A DNA stretch of 50,840 nt from Deltaproteobacteria bacterium (lineage in GTDB: Bacteria > Myxococcota_A > UBA9160 > JAFDDA01), in NCBI GenBank assembly GCA_019311105.1, contig JAFDDA010000005.1, positions 1 to 50,840 of the forward strand, written 5' to 3'. This document shows positions 1 through 9,965 of the stretch, piece by piece. Made by a program: the position numbers and the translations under genes. The notes below the pieces were generated by a model that was not told the DNA's origin, made no database searches, and saw nothing but the letters and a program-made list of their open reading frames with translations. How positions within the stretch are numbered: the first letter of the stretch is position 1; every line of letters starts with the position of its first letter.

Positions 1-2
1 GC

Positions 3-482
3 ACCGTCGACCAGGTGATGGCCAACAACGACGAGTTCATGCGAGCGGTCACCGTCGAGCTCGGCCGCCGCCGCCTCGGCCCCTTCGCGCCCGAAGACGC
101 CGCCACGGCAGAGCCGATCGGCGAACAGGAGGTGCTCGCCGCCCTCGCCGCCGCACGCGAAGCCGAAACCCCGACGGAGCGGGATGCCGTCGGCCCGCTC
201 GCCTTCCTCGGCCGACTCGTCGCGAAGCTCGACCGCCGCAGCGGGATCGTCCTCGCCCTTTGCACTCTCTTGCTCGGCACCGCAGCTGCAGTCCATTGGG
301 AGACCGGCATCGGCATGGCTTCGACCCTCGCCCTGCACGCTTGGATCCTCATCTCCCTTTCAGCGATGTTCTTCGTCGGTCGAACACTCAACGAACGAAC
401 CGGCAACGAGTCGGTTGCCTGGACGGTCGCGATGACCGTGCTGGCATTGCTCGGGACACTCGGCGATCGCCTGCTGACCTAG
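3..482 (+). CDS. Membrane protein, 5' end outside the window
   Basis: The reading frame is open from the left edge of the window, so the start may lie upstream; an internal start is possible at the GTG at 15 or the ATG at 18. The visible protein has a charged, Ala/Glu-rich segment of about 70 residues followed by two or three hydrophobic segments in the C-terminal half (around LALCTLLLGTAAAV, ALHAWILISLSAMFF and VAMTVLALLGTL), so it is probably anchored in the inner membrane by its C-terminal half. I recognise no family and assign no function. The 248 bases that follow, up to the next gene, show no convincing gene. Confidence 0.55.
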   Translation, partial: TVDQVMANNDEFMRAVTVELGRRRLGPFAPEDAATAEPIGEQEVLAALAAAREAETPTERDAVGPLAFLGRLVAKLDRRSGIVLALCTLLLGTAAAVHWETGIGMASTLALHAWILISLSAMFFVGRTLNERTGNESVAWTVAMTVLALLGTLGDRLLT

Positions 483-730
483 CCCCGACCGCCGCCGATA
501 CGCCTCATCCAGCTCTTCCCCGACACGCTGATGTTTCGGCGTGCTGATCTCCTATGGCTGGCACTACGGCGGGCTCCGGAACAACCCCTCCTCAAACGTT
601 TCGGCTAGCTGTTGGCCCTCGGGTCGGTGCCCGATTTGACGCGCCCACCTCGGTCGACGACGCGGCGGTGAAGTCGCGCCCACTCCTCTCGACCCGAGGC
701 GTAGAATGGATGGCTCACCGAGGGGCCACC

Positions 731-2449
731 ATGCCGACAGCCAGGTTCTCGATCGTCGCAACGCTCGCCCTCCTTCTCTTCGCGCCGCCCTCCACGGCGG
801 CGCCGGTCGTTCGCCCGGCGGAGGTGACCCTCACCATCGTGATTACGGTGGGACCGGCCGAGGTCGAGGTGACCGGAACGACCCAGGTCTCGGTGGACGA
901 AGATCTTCGGACCCTCGTGTTTGGCGCCGAGGGCTTCAACATCGGCACAGTGGTGGTCCCGGTCACCGGCTCGACGATCATCAGCAACCTCTCCATCAAC
1001 CACTGGGGCTTCGGCGCGGGCACTCTCTCGTTCAACGGTGTCGCCAATCAGGTGCCCGGCGAAGCCTGCCCGGGCTTGAACCCCCAGGTCGGCGAAGCCT
1101 GCAACGCCGGCGTTGGCTTCGGCGGTGCATTCCCCCTGACGGGGACGCTCTACGTCAACATCATTCCGAACATCGTCGTGATCCCGCTGAACTTCAACGC
1201 GGCCCGCATCGGCCAGGGTGGTTCCACCAACCTCCCGTTCATTATCGACGCCGCAGCTTGGTCGACCGCTGGCGGAGCCGTAGACGCCGGAACGGGCATC
1301 AACGAGGTCGAGGGCCCACTGCAGATCGACCGGATCTCGCTCGTCTCACCGACCTACATCAACGCCATCGGCAACCTGGCCTCAGGAACGGCCGATGGCC
1401 CGGCGTGGCGGTTCGACATCGCTTTCCTCGACGGCCTCCCCATCCCGAGTTTCCTGCTCGGCCGCGATACAGACCAGGACGGCGTCCTCGATGAAGATGA
1501 CAACTGCCCGTTCGTGAGCAACGCGGGGCAGGAAGACCTCGACCTCGACGGGCCGGGCGACGTCTGCGACGTCTGCCCCGCCGACTTCGACCCGAACCAG
1601 GAAGACCTCGATCGCAACGGTGTCGGTGATGCCTGCAACGACCTCGAAGACCCCGACGGCGACGACCTGGCCGATCCCTTCGACAACTGCCCCTTCACTG
1701 CGAACCCCGGGCAGCTCGACACCGACGGCGATGGCGTCGGCGACCACTGCGACAACTGTGTCCGCGACCCGAACCCCGAACAGGGGAACGCCGACGGCGA
1801 CCCGCGCGGCGACGTGTGCGACTACGCCTGTGCGGACGGCCTCGACAACGACGGCGACGGGTTCACCGACTTCCCCGCCGACTATGGCTGCGTCGCGCCC
1901 GGTTTCCCGCGCGAAGACCCGGAGTGCCGCGACGGCATCGACAACGACGGCGATGGCCACATCGACTTCGACGACCCGGGTTGCAAGGGCAGCGTGAACC
2001 CCGAAGAAGACCCGGCCTGCGACGACGGCCTCGACAACGACGGCGACGGGCTCGTCGACTGGCCGCAGGATCCGGGCTGCCCGACCTCGGCAGGCCGCTT
2101 CGAAACCCTCGAGTGCGACGACAACTACGACAACGACCACGACGGACGGAAGGACGCGGACGACCTCGGCTGCCACGACCGATCCAGCGCCAGCGAGAGC
2201 CCGGCCTGTTCAGACGGCATCGACAACGAAGCGAACCCGGATGGTCGGATCGACTTCGACGGCGGCGCCTATGCCGGCCTTCCGCTCGAATTCCAGACCG
2301 CGCCCGACCCCGAATGCCAGGGGGACGCCTGGCGAGTCGGCGAAGCCAACGACTGCGGTCTCGGCCCCGAGCTCGCAATCGTCCTTCCGCTGCTCTCCGC
2401 ATGGCGGCGGCGCAAAGGCCGGGGAGTCTCGCCGCCCCAAGCGGCTTGA
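731..2449 (+). CDS. Secreted calcium-binding repeat protein with CGLG-type C-terminal sorting tail
   Basis: The ATG at 731 is chosen because it begins a clear signal peptide (basic start, then VATLALLLFAPPSTAA); the open frame reaches further upstream to 554 without signal-like sequence. The 572-residue protein has an N-terminal beta-rich domain of unknown family, then thrombospondin type 3 calcium-binding repeats (about 1470-1830, Asp-rich DxDxDGxxDxxDNCP units), then five units of the type C-x-D-G-x-D-N-D-G-D-G-x-x-D (about 1834-2290; the fourth and fifth are degenerate). The end carries CGLGPELAIVLPLL followed by an Arg/Lys cluster: Cys-Gly motif, hydrophobic helix and basic tail, the architecture of a protein-sorting signal. 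It is probably exported and held at the cell surface. The choice-of-anchor B protein at 25750-27315 has the same tail. Confidence 0.85.
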   Translation: MPTARFSIVATLALLLFAPPSTAAPVVRPAEVTLTIVITVGPAEVEVTGTTQVSVDEDLRTLVFGAEGFNIGTVVVPVTGSTIISNLSINHWGFGAGTLSFNGVANQVPGEACPGLNPQVGEACNAGVGFGGAFPLTGTLYVNIIPNIVVIPLNFNAARIGQGGSTNLPFIIDAAAWSTAGGAVDAGTGINEVEGPLQIDRISLVSPTYINAIGNLASGTADGPAWRFDIAFLDGLPIPSFLLGRDTDQDGVLDEDDNCPFVSNAGQEDLDLDGPGDVCDVCPADFDPNQEDLDRNGVGDACNDLEDPDGDDLADPFDNCPFTANPGQLDTDGDGVGDHCDNCVRDPNPEQGNADGDPRGDVCDYACADGLDNDGDGFTDFPADYGCVAPGFPREDPECRDGIDNDGDGHIDFDDPGCKGSVNPEEDPACDDGLDNDGDGLVDWPQDPGCPTSAGRFETLECDDNYDNDHDGRKDADDLGCHDRSSASESPACSDGIDNEANPDGRIDFDGGAYAGLPLEFQTAPDPECQGDAWRVGEANDCGLGPELAIVLPLLSAWRRRKGRGVSPPQAA

Positions 2450-2557
2450 GTCTCCCTTCTGGCTGGACTTGCACCGGGTTGCGCGCCTAAGATGCGCCTT
2501 CGGCTCGGGCAGGCGCTGCCCTGTGCGGCCATCTCGACGGGCGTCTGAAGGGGAACC

Positions 2558-3625
2558 ATGAGACCGAGCTCCGCAACCCACCTCTTGTTGAGCCTCGCGC
2601 TCTTGGGCTGCGGCGGTGAGGAAGCCGCCGAGGTTTCCGTCGTGCGGCCGATCAAGATCCTCGAGATCGGCAGCGCATCCGGGACGGGGACCTCCGAGTT
2701 CCCGGGCGAGGTCGCGGCCACGCGAACGGCCCAGCTGGCCTTCGAAGTCTCGGGCCGGATCATCGAGTTCCCGGTGACCGAGGGACAGATTCTCGCCAAG
2801 GGCGACCTGGTGGCCCGCCTCGACCCGCGTGACTTCGAGGCCGACATCGCCAAGGGTCGCGCCCAGCTCGAGAATGCCCGCACCGAACTGAAGCGATTCA
2901 AGTACCTCTACGAGCAGGACGTCGCTTCCAAGCAGACCTACGAGAACAGGCTCCGCAACTTCGAGGTCGCCGAAGCCGAGTTCGCCCAGATTGCGAAGGC
3001 CGGCGAAGACGCCGAACTCCGGGCACCGTTCCACGGTGTCGTCGCGCGCAAACTCGTCGACGACTTCGCCAACGTCCAGTCAAAGCAGGAGGTGGTGCTC
3101 TTCCAGGACGAGTCGGAGTTCGAGATCGTCGTGAGCATTTCCGAGCAGGACTTTGCGCGCGGGCGATCGAAATTCGACCTCGCGGAGCGCAGCCGGATTC
3201 TGAAGCCCCGGGTCGTGCTCACCGCCCTGCCCGACCTGACCTTCCCGGCGCGCATCACCGAAGTCTCGACCGCAGCCGACCCGACCACACGCACCTTCCA
3301 GGTCACTCTCGCCTTCGGCGCCCCCGAAGGCGTGAATGTCCGTTCGGGGATGACCGCGAAGGTGATCGTAAACTCCGACGCCGCCATTCTCGCCCTCGCG
3401 CCGAGGGTTCCCGCCACCGCGGTCCTCTCGGACGAGAACGGCCAGCCGATCCTCTGGCGCGTCGACCCGGAGACCATGACGGTGTCCGCGGTCCAGGTGA
3501 AGCTCGGCGAACCTCGGGGCACCGAGATCGAAGTCACCTCGGGCCTGAAGTCGGGGAATTGGGTCGCCGTCTCCGGAGTGCACCACCTTCATGAGGGGCT
3601 TGCCGTCCGCCGCTGGGAGCCCTAG
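2558..3625 (+). CDS. RND efflux periplasmic adaptor (membrane fusion) lipoprotein
   Basis: This is an HlyD/AcrA-type adaptor that would link an inner-membrane RND pump to an outer-membrane channel. A lipoprotein signal ends at the lipobox LALLGC (Cys18). Next come the biotinyl-lipoyl-like barrel-sandwich half (AFEVSGRIIEFPVTEGQ... GDLVARLDPRDF), a coiled-coil hairpin (roughly residues 100-140, AQLENARTELKRFKYL), the returning lipoyl half (AELRAPFHGVVARK) and the beta-barrel/membrane-proximal part. The 355-residue length is typical. The stop codon is immediately followed by the pump gene start, so the two are surely one operon. No outer-membrane channel gene lies beside them. The substrate cannot be read from the sequence. 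Confidence 0.93.
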   Translation: MRPSSATHLLLSLALLGCGGEEAAEVSVVRPIKILEIGSASGTGTSEFPGEVAATRTAQLAFEVSGRIIEFPVTEGQILAKGDLVARLDPRDFEADIAKGRAQLENARTELKRFKYLYEQDVASKQTYENRLRNFEVAEAEFAQIAKAGEDAELRAPFHGVVARKLVDDFANVQSKQEVVLFQDESEFEIVVSISEQDFARGRSKFDLAERSRILKPRVVLTALPDLTFPARITEVSTAADPTTRTFQVTLAFGAPEGVNVRSGMTAKVIVNSDAAILALAPRVPATAVLSDENGQPILWRVDPETMTVSAVQVKLGEPRGTEIEVTSGLKSGNWVAVSGVHHLHEGLAVRRWEP

Positions 3626-6600
3626 GTGACGCGCTTTTTCATCGAACGCCGCGTCGTGACGTTGGTCCTGACGGCGGTCATGCTGCTCGGCGGCCTGCAG
3701 GCCTATGGACGCATGGCCCGGCTCGAAGACCCCGAGTTCACGATCAAGGACGCCCTCGTCGTCACGCCCTATCCCGGGGCAACCGCCGCCCAGGTGGAAG
3801 AGGAAGTCACCGACGCGCTCGAACTCGCGGTCCAGCAGCTGGGCCAGCTCGACGAGATCGAGTCGCGCTCGGAGCGCGGACTCTCGACGCTCACCGTCAC
3901 CATCAAGAGCCAATACGACCGCGCCTCCCTCCCCCAGGTCTGGGACGAGCTGCGCCGCAAGGTCGGCGACGCCGCCGGCGACCTGCCGCCCGGGGCCGGG
4001 CCGTCGCGTGTCATCGATGACTACGGCGACGTCTTCGGCGTGTTCGTTGCCGTCTACGGCCCCGAGTACAGCTACGCCGAGCTGAAACATGCGGTGGACC
4101 TGCTCCGCAAAGAACTCGTGCTGGTTGAGGATGTGGCCAAGATCGAGACCTACGGGGAGCGCGTCGAGGCCATCTACGTCGAACTCGACCGCGATCGCGT
4201 CTCGCAGCTCGGCCTCTCGCCCAACGCGATCATCGCCGAACTCCAGGCGAAGAACGTCATTTCGAACGCGGGCCGGGTGAAGATCGGGAGCGAGTTCGTC
4301 GCGATCGACCCGACCGGGTCGCTCACCGCCGTCGCGCAGTTCGAATCGATCCTGCTCTCGGGGGGTGGGAGCGAGCAGCTCTACCTGCGCGACGTCGCCA
4401 ACATCCGTCGAGGCTACGTCGACCCCCAGGTGCCGACACTCCGCTACGACGGCCACGAAGCGATCGGGCTCGGCATCTCCACCGTTTCGGGTGGGAACGT
4501 CGTCACGATGGGCGAAGGCATTTCCGTTCGCGCGCGAGAGCTGCTCTCGGAGCTGCCGCTCGGCATCGAGTTCGGGATGATCTCACTCCAGTCGGCGGCA
4601 GTGACGCAATCGATCTCGGGTTTCGTCTGGAGCCTCGTTCAGGCCGTCGTCATCGTCGTGATCGTCTTGCTCTTCTTCATGGGCTTGAGGAGCGGGCTCC
4701 TGATCGGGTTCGTGCTGATCCTCACCATCGCCGGGAGCTTCATCTTTCTCGACCCGATGGGGGTGGCCCTCGAGCGCATCTCGCTCGGGGCGTTGATCAT
4801 TGCTCTGGGCATGCTCGTCGACAACGCAATCGTCATCGTCGATGGGACGCTCGTCCGGCTCCAAAAGGGCGAGGACCCGACCGAGGCCACGATTGCGGTG
4901 GTGAACCAGTCGGGCACTCCGCTGCTCGGCGCCACATTCATTGCCATCCTCGCCTTTGCCGTGATCGGAACTTCCGACGACTCCACGGGCGAGTTCTGCC
5001 GTTCGCTCTTCCAGGTCGTGACCGTTTCGCTCTTGCTGTCCTGGGTGACGGCGGTGGCGATCACGCCGCTGCTCTGTGTCATGTTCTTGAAGGCGGACCC
5101 CATTCCCGAGGGCGAAGACCCCTACGGCGGTGCGTTCTACCAACGCTACAAGGCGATGCTGAGCGCCTGCATCCGCGCGCGCTGGCTCACCGTCGGTGTC
5201 GTGGCAGCAATCTTCGTGATCTCGCTCCAGGCCTTCGGGTTCGTGAGCAAGAGCTTCTTCCCTTCCTCGACGCGGCCCCAGTTCATGGTGGACCTCTGGT
5301 TGCCTCAGGGCACTCACATCGACGACACCGTCGAAACGGTCGCTCAGGCCGAACAGGCACTGCTGGCGCTCGAAGGGCCGACCCACGTGACCTCCCTCGT
5401 GGGCCAGGGCGGTCTGCGCTTCCTTCTCACCTACACACCCGAGAAGAAGAACTCGGCCTACACGCAGATCTTGGTGGATGTGGCCGATGCCACGCAGATC
5501 CCGGGCCTGATCGAGCAGATCGAGACGGATTTCGCCGAGCGGTTCCCGGACGCGCTGGCCTATGCCTACCCGTTCGAGCTCGGACCCGGCGCCAACGGCA
5601 AGATCCGCGCTCGCTTCAGCGGGCCCGACGCGAACGTGCTGCGACATCTCGGAGAGCAGGCGCGTCAGATCCTCACCGAGACCGGCAACGCAAAGGCCGT
5701 TCGGACGGATTGGCGTCAGCGCGTGAAGGTGTTGCGCCCGGTCCTATCGCCCGAGCCCGCAAACCTGGCCGCGATCCAACGCGAGCAGGTTGCGGCCACC
5801 GTGCTCCAGGCCTTCCAGGGCGCAACGGTCGGCGTGTACCGCGAGCGCGACCTGCTCCTGCCGATCATCCTTCGCGCCAAGGAGCGCCAGCGGACCAATG
5901 TCGAGAGCATCCGCAACCTCCAGATCTGGAGCCCCCTGGCGAAGGCGTACATCCCGCTGCGGCAGGTCGTGTCGGAGTTCGAAACCGCCTTCGAAGACGA
6001 GATCGTGATCCGGCGCGACCGCAAACGCACGCTCACCCTGTACGGGGATCCGGTTCATGGCCCTGCCACGGCGCTATTCGCTCGAGTTCGCCCCGAGATC
6101 GAGGCTCTCGAGTTGCCGCCCGGCTACGCGCTCGAATGGGGTGGCGAGTACGAGGATTCGGCCAACGCCCAGGGGCCCTTGTTCGCAGCCATCCCGGGCT
6201 TCGTCGCGCTGATGATCCTCGTGACCATCGGCTTGTTCAATTCCCTCAAACAGCCAGCGATCATCTGGCTGACCGTGCCCCTGGCGCTGATCGGAGTGAC
6301 CCTCGGGCTCCTCTCCACCGGCCAGCCCTTTGGCTTCATGGCCTTGCTCGGGTTCCTCTCCCTTTCGGGCATGCTGGTCAAGAACGCGATCGTGTTGATC
6401 GACGAGATCAACCTTCAGAGGACGACGAGCCCAGACCTGTTGACGGCGATCACGAACAGTGGCACGAGCCGCCTCCGACCCGTGGCCATGGCCGCATCCA
6501 CGACGGCCCTCGGGATGATCCCGCTCCTGTCCGACGCCTTCTTCGTATCCATGGCCGTCACGATCATCGGTGGGCTGCTCATCGCCACGGTGCTCACGAT

Positions 6601-6646
6601 GATCTTCGTCCCGGTTCTCTACGCGATCTTCTACCGAGCCGACTGA
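3626..6646 (+). CDS. RND family efflux pump inner-membrane subunit (AcrB-like)
   Basis: The 1006-residue protein has the RND layout: an N-terminal transmembrane helix, a large periplasmic porter loop, a helix bundle, a second periplasmic loop and a second bundle. The GTG start directly abuts the adaptor stop codon. Proton-relay positions are visible: helix 4 reads GMLVDNAIVIVDG, with Asp399 followed by Asn400 where AcrB has two aspartates (Asp407/Asp408), and helix 10 reads LSGMLVKNAIVLIDE with the conserved Lys919. The Asp-Asn pair occurs in several RND subfamilies, so I do not read it as loss of function. With the adaptor it would export a hydrophobic or amphipathic compound. Its 3' end overlaps the convergent phospholipase-like gene by 16 bases. 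Confidence 0.95.
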   Translation: MTRFFIERRVVTLVLTAVMLLGGLQAYGRMARLEDPEFTIKDALVVTPYPGATAAQVEEEVTDALELAVQQLGQLDEIESRSERGLSTLTVTIKSQYDRASLPQVWDELRRKVGDAAGDLPPGAGPSRVIDDYGDVFGVFVAVYGPEYSYAELKHAVDLLRKELVLVEDVAKIETYGERVEAIYVELDRDRVSQLGLSPNAIIAELQAKNVISNAGRVKIGSEFVAIDPTGSLTAVAQFESILLSGGGSEQLYLRDVANIRRGYVDPQVPTLRYDGHEAIGLGISTVSGGNVVTMGEGISVRARELLSELPLGIEFGMISLQSAAVTQSISGFVWSLVQAVVIVVIVLLFFMGLRSGLLIGFVLILTIAGSFIFLDPMGVALERISLGALIIALGMLVDNAIVIVDGTLVRLQKGEDPTEATIAVVNQSGTPLLGATFIAILAFAVIGTSDDSTGEFCRSLFQVVTVSLLLSWVTAVAITPLLCVMFLKADPIPEGEDPYGGAFYQRYKAMLSACIRARWLTVGVVAAIFVISLQAFGFVSKSFFPSSTRPQFMVDLWLPQGTHIDDTVETVAQAEQALLALEGPTHVTSLVGQGGLRFLLTYTPEKKNSAYTQILVDVADATQIPGLIEQIETDFAERFPDALAYAYPFELGPGANGKIRARFSGPDANVLRHLGEQARQILTETGNAKAVRTDWRQRVKVLRPVLSPEPANLAAIQREQVAATVLQAFQGATVGVYRERDLLLPIILRAKERQRTNVESIRNLQIWSPLAKAYIPLRQVVSEFETAFEDEIVIRRDRKRTLTLYGDPVHGPATALFARVRPEIEALELPPGYALEWGGEYEDSANAQGPLFAAIPGFVALMILVTIGLFNSLKQPAIIWLTVPLALIGVTLGLLSTGQPFGFMALLGFLSLSGMLVKNAIVLIDEINLQRTTSPDLLTAITNSGTSRLRPVAMAASTTALGMIPLLSDAFFVSMAVTIIGGLLIATVLTMIFVPVLYAIFYRAD

Positions 6647-7086
6647 TAACAGGTGCCGTAGGCGCGACCGTAACCCCAACGCCAGCCGGCAGGGACCCAC
6701 GGGTGGCCACCCACTCGGACGCCCCACTCCATCAACTGACCGAACCAACCGCTCTTCTTCGCGGCGACACATTGCCGGAACGCCTCGTCCGCGGCCACGC
6801 GCTGCTCCGACGAGCCTCCACACCAGTACGGGATGTCATGCTCCACACAGCAATCAACCCAGTCGCCATCCGGGAACGCGGAGCAGCCATCCGTGATGAA
6901 GGCCTGGGCTGGAACGCCGTCTCTTGGATCCATCGCTTCGCACGACTCGACCGCACGGGCCTCGAGTTCTGCAGCCGCCTCGGGCTCGCTCCGATAAGGT
7001 TCCACCGTGTGTCGCGACGTTCCGCAGCCGAATGCCGCCGCGCTGGCACTCAGGATGATCGCCGTCGAGAGGAGAGTTCGATTCAC
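6631..7086 (-). CDS. Putative lipoprotein with phospholipase A2-like CCxxHD motif
   Basis: I chose the GTG at 7086 because it starts a compact lipoprotein signal peptide ending at Cys21 (AAAFGC); an upstream TTG at 7101 adds five residues. The 151-residue protein contains DCCVEHDIPYWCGG, in which Cys79-Cys80 and His83-Asp84 form the CCxxHD signature of phospholipase A2 catalytic sites, preceded by a DGCSAFPDG segment that could take the place of the calcium loop. Extra cysteines suggest disulfides and an extracytoplasmic location. Enzyme activity is inferred only from the motif. The gene converges on and overlaps the RND pump gene and diverges from the DUF4056 gene with only 38 bases between them. 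Confidence 0.7.
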   Translation of the reverse strand: MNRTLLSTAIILSASAAAFGCGTSRHTVEPYRSEPEAAAELEARAVESCEAMDPRDGVPAQAFITDGCSAFPDGDWVDCCVEHDIPYWCGGSSEQRVAADEAFRQCVAAKKSGWFGQLMEWGVRVGGHPWVPAGWRWGYGRAYGTCYQSAR

Positions 7087-7124
7087 ATCCTGATCGTACA
7101 ACGGACCGTGGGGCAGATGCGGTG

Positions 7125-8366
7125 ATGTCGCCGTCGACCCGAATGTTGGCCGTCTGCCTCCTGCCGGCGCTCGCAGCCTGTGCCAGCACGTCCCGCTGGC
7201 GGGCGAGTGACGCCCCTGGGCCCGAAGAAGCAGCGATGGTTCTCGCGGATCGCGGCGTCAGCCAATTGATGAACGACTTCCAAGTCGAAGAGATCCCTCA
7301 GATCCCGATCCGGAAGCGCCTGCGACCGTGCTGCGCCTTCGGGTCGGACATCCAAGCCAAGGTCGGGCCGATCCCCGTCCCCTTCTATCGAATCCCGAAC
7401 CTCCTCGGCTCGGATGAGCTGGGGAAGCACAGCTACGACTCGGGCATCCTCGAGGCCCGATATGGCGAAGGTCGGCGCGTGGGCGCGAGCGAGGAACGCA
7501 ACGGCCTCGTCTACACCTGCCGAGGCGGCTTCATCGACACCGCTCACGTTCGCGACTACGTCGACTGGACCGCCTTCGTCGCCACCCGGATTGCAGCGAC
7601 CTTCGAGAAGGGTGGGACCATCGAACTCGGCGAAGAAGGCGGCGCGAAGCGGCTCGTGGTACGCCCGCTCGACCCGGACGTCATCGAGCGGATCGGCTGG
7701 CGGCGCCTCGCGGCCTGGCTCTCGCGATGGAGTGGCTTTCAACTGTCCGTCTGGCACGAGATCGCCACGTGGTATGGCTGGGCGGCCGTGCCGGGCTTCT
7801 CGGAGCGGGCCTCTTCCTTTTCTCCGGAGGACCTGTACTCCAACCTGATCGGTGCCAAGTTGACGATGGCCATCATCCATCGGCGCGCGGCACGGACCGA
7901 GAAGCTCTACAACGCGAGCGTCGCCGCATGGATGGAAGAGGTTCTCGAGCACCTGGGCGCGGTCCCGGCTTCCGTCGGACGCGACGCCGCCGCGGCAGTG
8001 GACGGCCTCTGGTGGGATTCGAACGCGCGCGTTCCCGACAACCGGCTCGTGCTGCGACGGAACTTCGACGTTGGCGAACGGATCGAGCCCTGGCTCGTCC
8101 CCGATGCGTTGGCACCGCCGAGTCTCCGTGCAGCCTGCGGGGGCACGCCCGCACCCCTTGGCCTCTCGAACCCGAGCCAGCGCGAGGAGGTCGACTTCGG
8201 TCGCTGGGTGACGCTCGAGATCGAGGTCGGCGAAGAACTCGCAGCGCACGCTCCCTTCGCCGAGATCGGACCGATCGTGACCCACGAGGAGTTCCCGCAA
8301 CTCATCGAGGCGATCCGAAGCGAGGCACGAGACGAGCTTGGGCCCCACGTCGACCGACGCGACTGA
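7125..8366 (+). CDS. DUF4056-type lipoprotein
   Basis: The 413-residue product has a lipoprotein signal with lipobox LPALAAC. Its body matches what I know of the DUF4056 family: an N-terminal RPCCAFG segment, PVPFYRIPNLLG, and a strongly conserved block around ERNGLVYTCRGGFIDTAHVRDY followed by HEIATWYGW. Conserved His, Glu and Asp residues suggest a metal- or ligand-binding extracytoplasmic domain, but the family has no assigned function that I know of. A GTG at 7122 would add one residue. The gene diverges from the phospholipase-like lipoprotein and converges on the AsmA-like gene across 16 bases. Confidence 0.75.
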   Translation: MSPSTRMLAVCLLPALAACASTSRWRASDAPGPEEAAMVLADRGVSQLMNDFQVEEIPQIPIRKRLRPCCAFGSDIQAKVGPIPVPFYRIPNLLGSDELGKHSYDSGILEARYGEGRRVGASEERNGLVYTCRGGFIDTAHVRDYVDWTAFVATRIAATFEKGGTIELGEEGGAKRLVVRPLDPDVIERIGWRRLAAWLSRWSGFQLSVWHEIATWYGWAAVPGFSERASSFSPEDLYSNLIGAKLTMAIIHRRAARTEKLYNASVAAWMEEVLEHLGAVPASVGRDAAAAVDGLWWDSNARVPDNRLVLRRNFDVGERIEPWLVPDALAPPSLRAACGGTPAPLGLSNPSQREEVDFGRWVTLEIEVGEELAAHAPFAEIGPIVTHEEFPQLIEAIRSEARDELGPHVDRRD

Positions 8367-8382
8367 CTCCGCGCGCCGCCGG

Positions 8383-9855
8383 CTAGCGGCCGAGAATCTT
8401 CTTGCCCACGCCGACGGCCCCTCCCACGACGCGGCCACCCCCGCGTGTCAGGCCGCCCAACGCCGACTTCGCGGCCGTCGGCAGGCCCGCCATGTGCGAA
8501 TCGAAGGTCGCGGCACCCAGGCGCCCGCCGACGTCGAGAGGAATTTCCGGGATCAGCCGGGCGCCGCTCCCACCGGGCAAGGAAGCGTTCGCGAGCATTC
8601 GCTGCGCGCCGCGATTTGTGAGCTGCAGCCGACCCGAGAAGATCAAGGTCTGGTCGAGCCCGAGGCTTCCCGAACCGACATAGCGATAGTCGTCGGTGGC
8701 GACCGCGAGATCCTCCGTATGGAAACGATCGTCCCTCAGCTCCCAAGTCGCCGTCACGAACTCCACCTGCGAAGGGCGCGGCTTACCGAGGGAGCCCGAG
8801 GAGATCAGCTGGCCGGTGAGGCGACCAATGCCTCCGAGCAACGTGCCGAAGAGCGAACCGGCGGGCAGTGCGCCGCCGCGAATCTCGACCGTCCCACGGC
8901 CCGTGCCGCGCCCGACGGATCGCGAGAAGAGTTCGACCCGCCCCTCGAGGCCCAACGTGCCCGCGCTGCGCTCCATCGGTTGCCCACGCCAATCGCCCAC
9001 CAGGCCCGCCAGATCGAGACGTGACGCCTCCAGTTCGCCGTCGATCCGGTGGGGACGCCCCAGGTGCGCAGAGCCTTCGAAGGCGACGATTCCCTCGTAG
9101 CCGGAAACGATCAGGCCCTCGATGCCAAGGCGCCCCGACGCGTACGTGAAGCGGCCCTCCCCCGTGGCGAAGCGCAGGCCCCGCAGTACGAGATCGCTCG
9201 CCTTGGCGCGGCCCGACTCGACGCTCACCTCCCCGTCCTCGAGGGCGACCACCCCATCGAGGCGTAGCCGTCCGATCGCGAAGCGGTTCGCGCTTCCAGG
9301 CTCGAGGGAGACCACGAGATGGTTCCGCGCGCGGCCACCGGGCTCGAGTCGCGCTTGCTTGAGGTCCACGATCTTCAACACCGGAACATCTGCGGGTTTG
9401 CCATCGACCCCGACCAGGAAGATCTCGCCGTCGATCGCCTCCAGGGCCGGAAGGCTTGGATTGGAAGGCGCCTTCGAGGGCCCCTCGCGATTCTCTCGGT
9501 GAAGGAGCCGGAGCCGCCCATCCGGCCCGCGCTCGACGGGGAAACGCGCGCCCTTCAGGTGAAGTTCTGCGGGCTCTATCTTGCGACGTAGCAGCGGCAG
9601 GATTGCGAGTTCGACCTCGATGGCATCGGCCGAGCCTCCGCCGTCGATCACCACGCCCTCGGCACGGATCCGCAGGGCCGGACGAAAGGCGATCTCGACC
9701 TTCTCCACCGACACCGGCCGGCCAACCAACGCTGCGGCGCGCGCTTCGACCCCCTCGATCGAGAGGTTTCGCTGGATCAGGATCGGCACGGCGCCGAAGA
9801 ACGCGACGACGGGAAGCGCGATCAACGCGATCAGGACGACCGTCCGACGAGACAC
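8383..9855 (-). CDS. AsmA-like membrane-anchored protein
   Basis: The start is the GTG at 9855, preceded at good spacing by a purine-rich GAGGAG ribosome site; the longer open frame upstream has the composition of non-coding shadow sequence. The 490-residue protein opens with one transmembrane helix (VVLIALIALPVVAFFGA) followed by the AsmA-family pattern: a short N-terminal domain with GRPVSVEKVEIAF and alternating beta strands, then a C-terminal section ending in VGKKILGR. AsmA-family proteins are large periplasmic proteins linked to outer-membrane lipid transport and assembly. The gene is divergent from the DUF3604 gene, with about 110 bases between that could hold both promoters. Confidence 0.72.
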   Translation of the reverse strand: MSRRTVVLIALIALPVVAFFGAVPILIQRNLSIEGVEARAAALVGRPVSVEKVEIAFRPALRIRAEGVVIDGGGSADAIEVELAILPLLRRKIEPAELHLKGARFPVERGPDGRLRLLHRENREGPSKAPSNPSLPALEAIDGEIFLVGVDGKPADVPVLKIVDLKQARLEPGGRARNHLVVSLEPGSANRFAIGRLRLDGVVALEDGEVSVESGRAKASDLVLRGLRFATGEGRFTYASGRLGIEGLIVSGYEGIVAFEGSAHLGRPHRIDGELEASRLDLAGLVGDWRGQPMERSAGTLGLEGRVELFSRSVGRGTGRGTVEIRGGALPAGSLFGTLLGGIGRLTGQLISSGSLGKPRPSQVEFVTATWELRDDRFHTEDLAVATDDYRYVGSGSLGLDQTLIFSGRLQLTNRGAQRMLANASLPGGSGARLIPEIPLDVGGRLGAATFDSHMAGLPTAAKSALGGLTRGGGRVVGGAVGVGKKILGR

Positions 9856-9965
9856 GCGCTCTCCTCTCCCCTCTGCGGGCCGCTCACCGCACCCCGGGTC
9901 GACGATAGCGCGGCCCGAGCGGTCGAACGCTTGACCCGACCCACACACCCTTCCACACTCATGCC

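Noticed and set aside
1834..2290. Repeated units as a CRISPR array
   Set aside because: The repeats are in-frame protein repeats (CxDGxDNDGDG) with variable spacing and coding constraint; no CRISPR-like array or cas gene was seen anywhere in the window.
2460..2557. A sigma-70 promoter before the RND operon (TAAGAT near 2489)
   Set aside because: The -10-like hexamer has no -35 box at proper spacing, so I could not support it.
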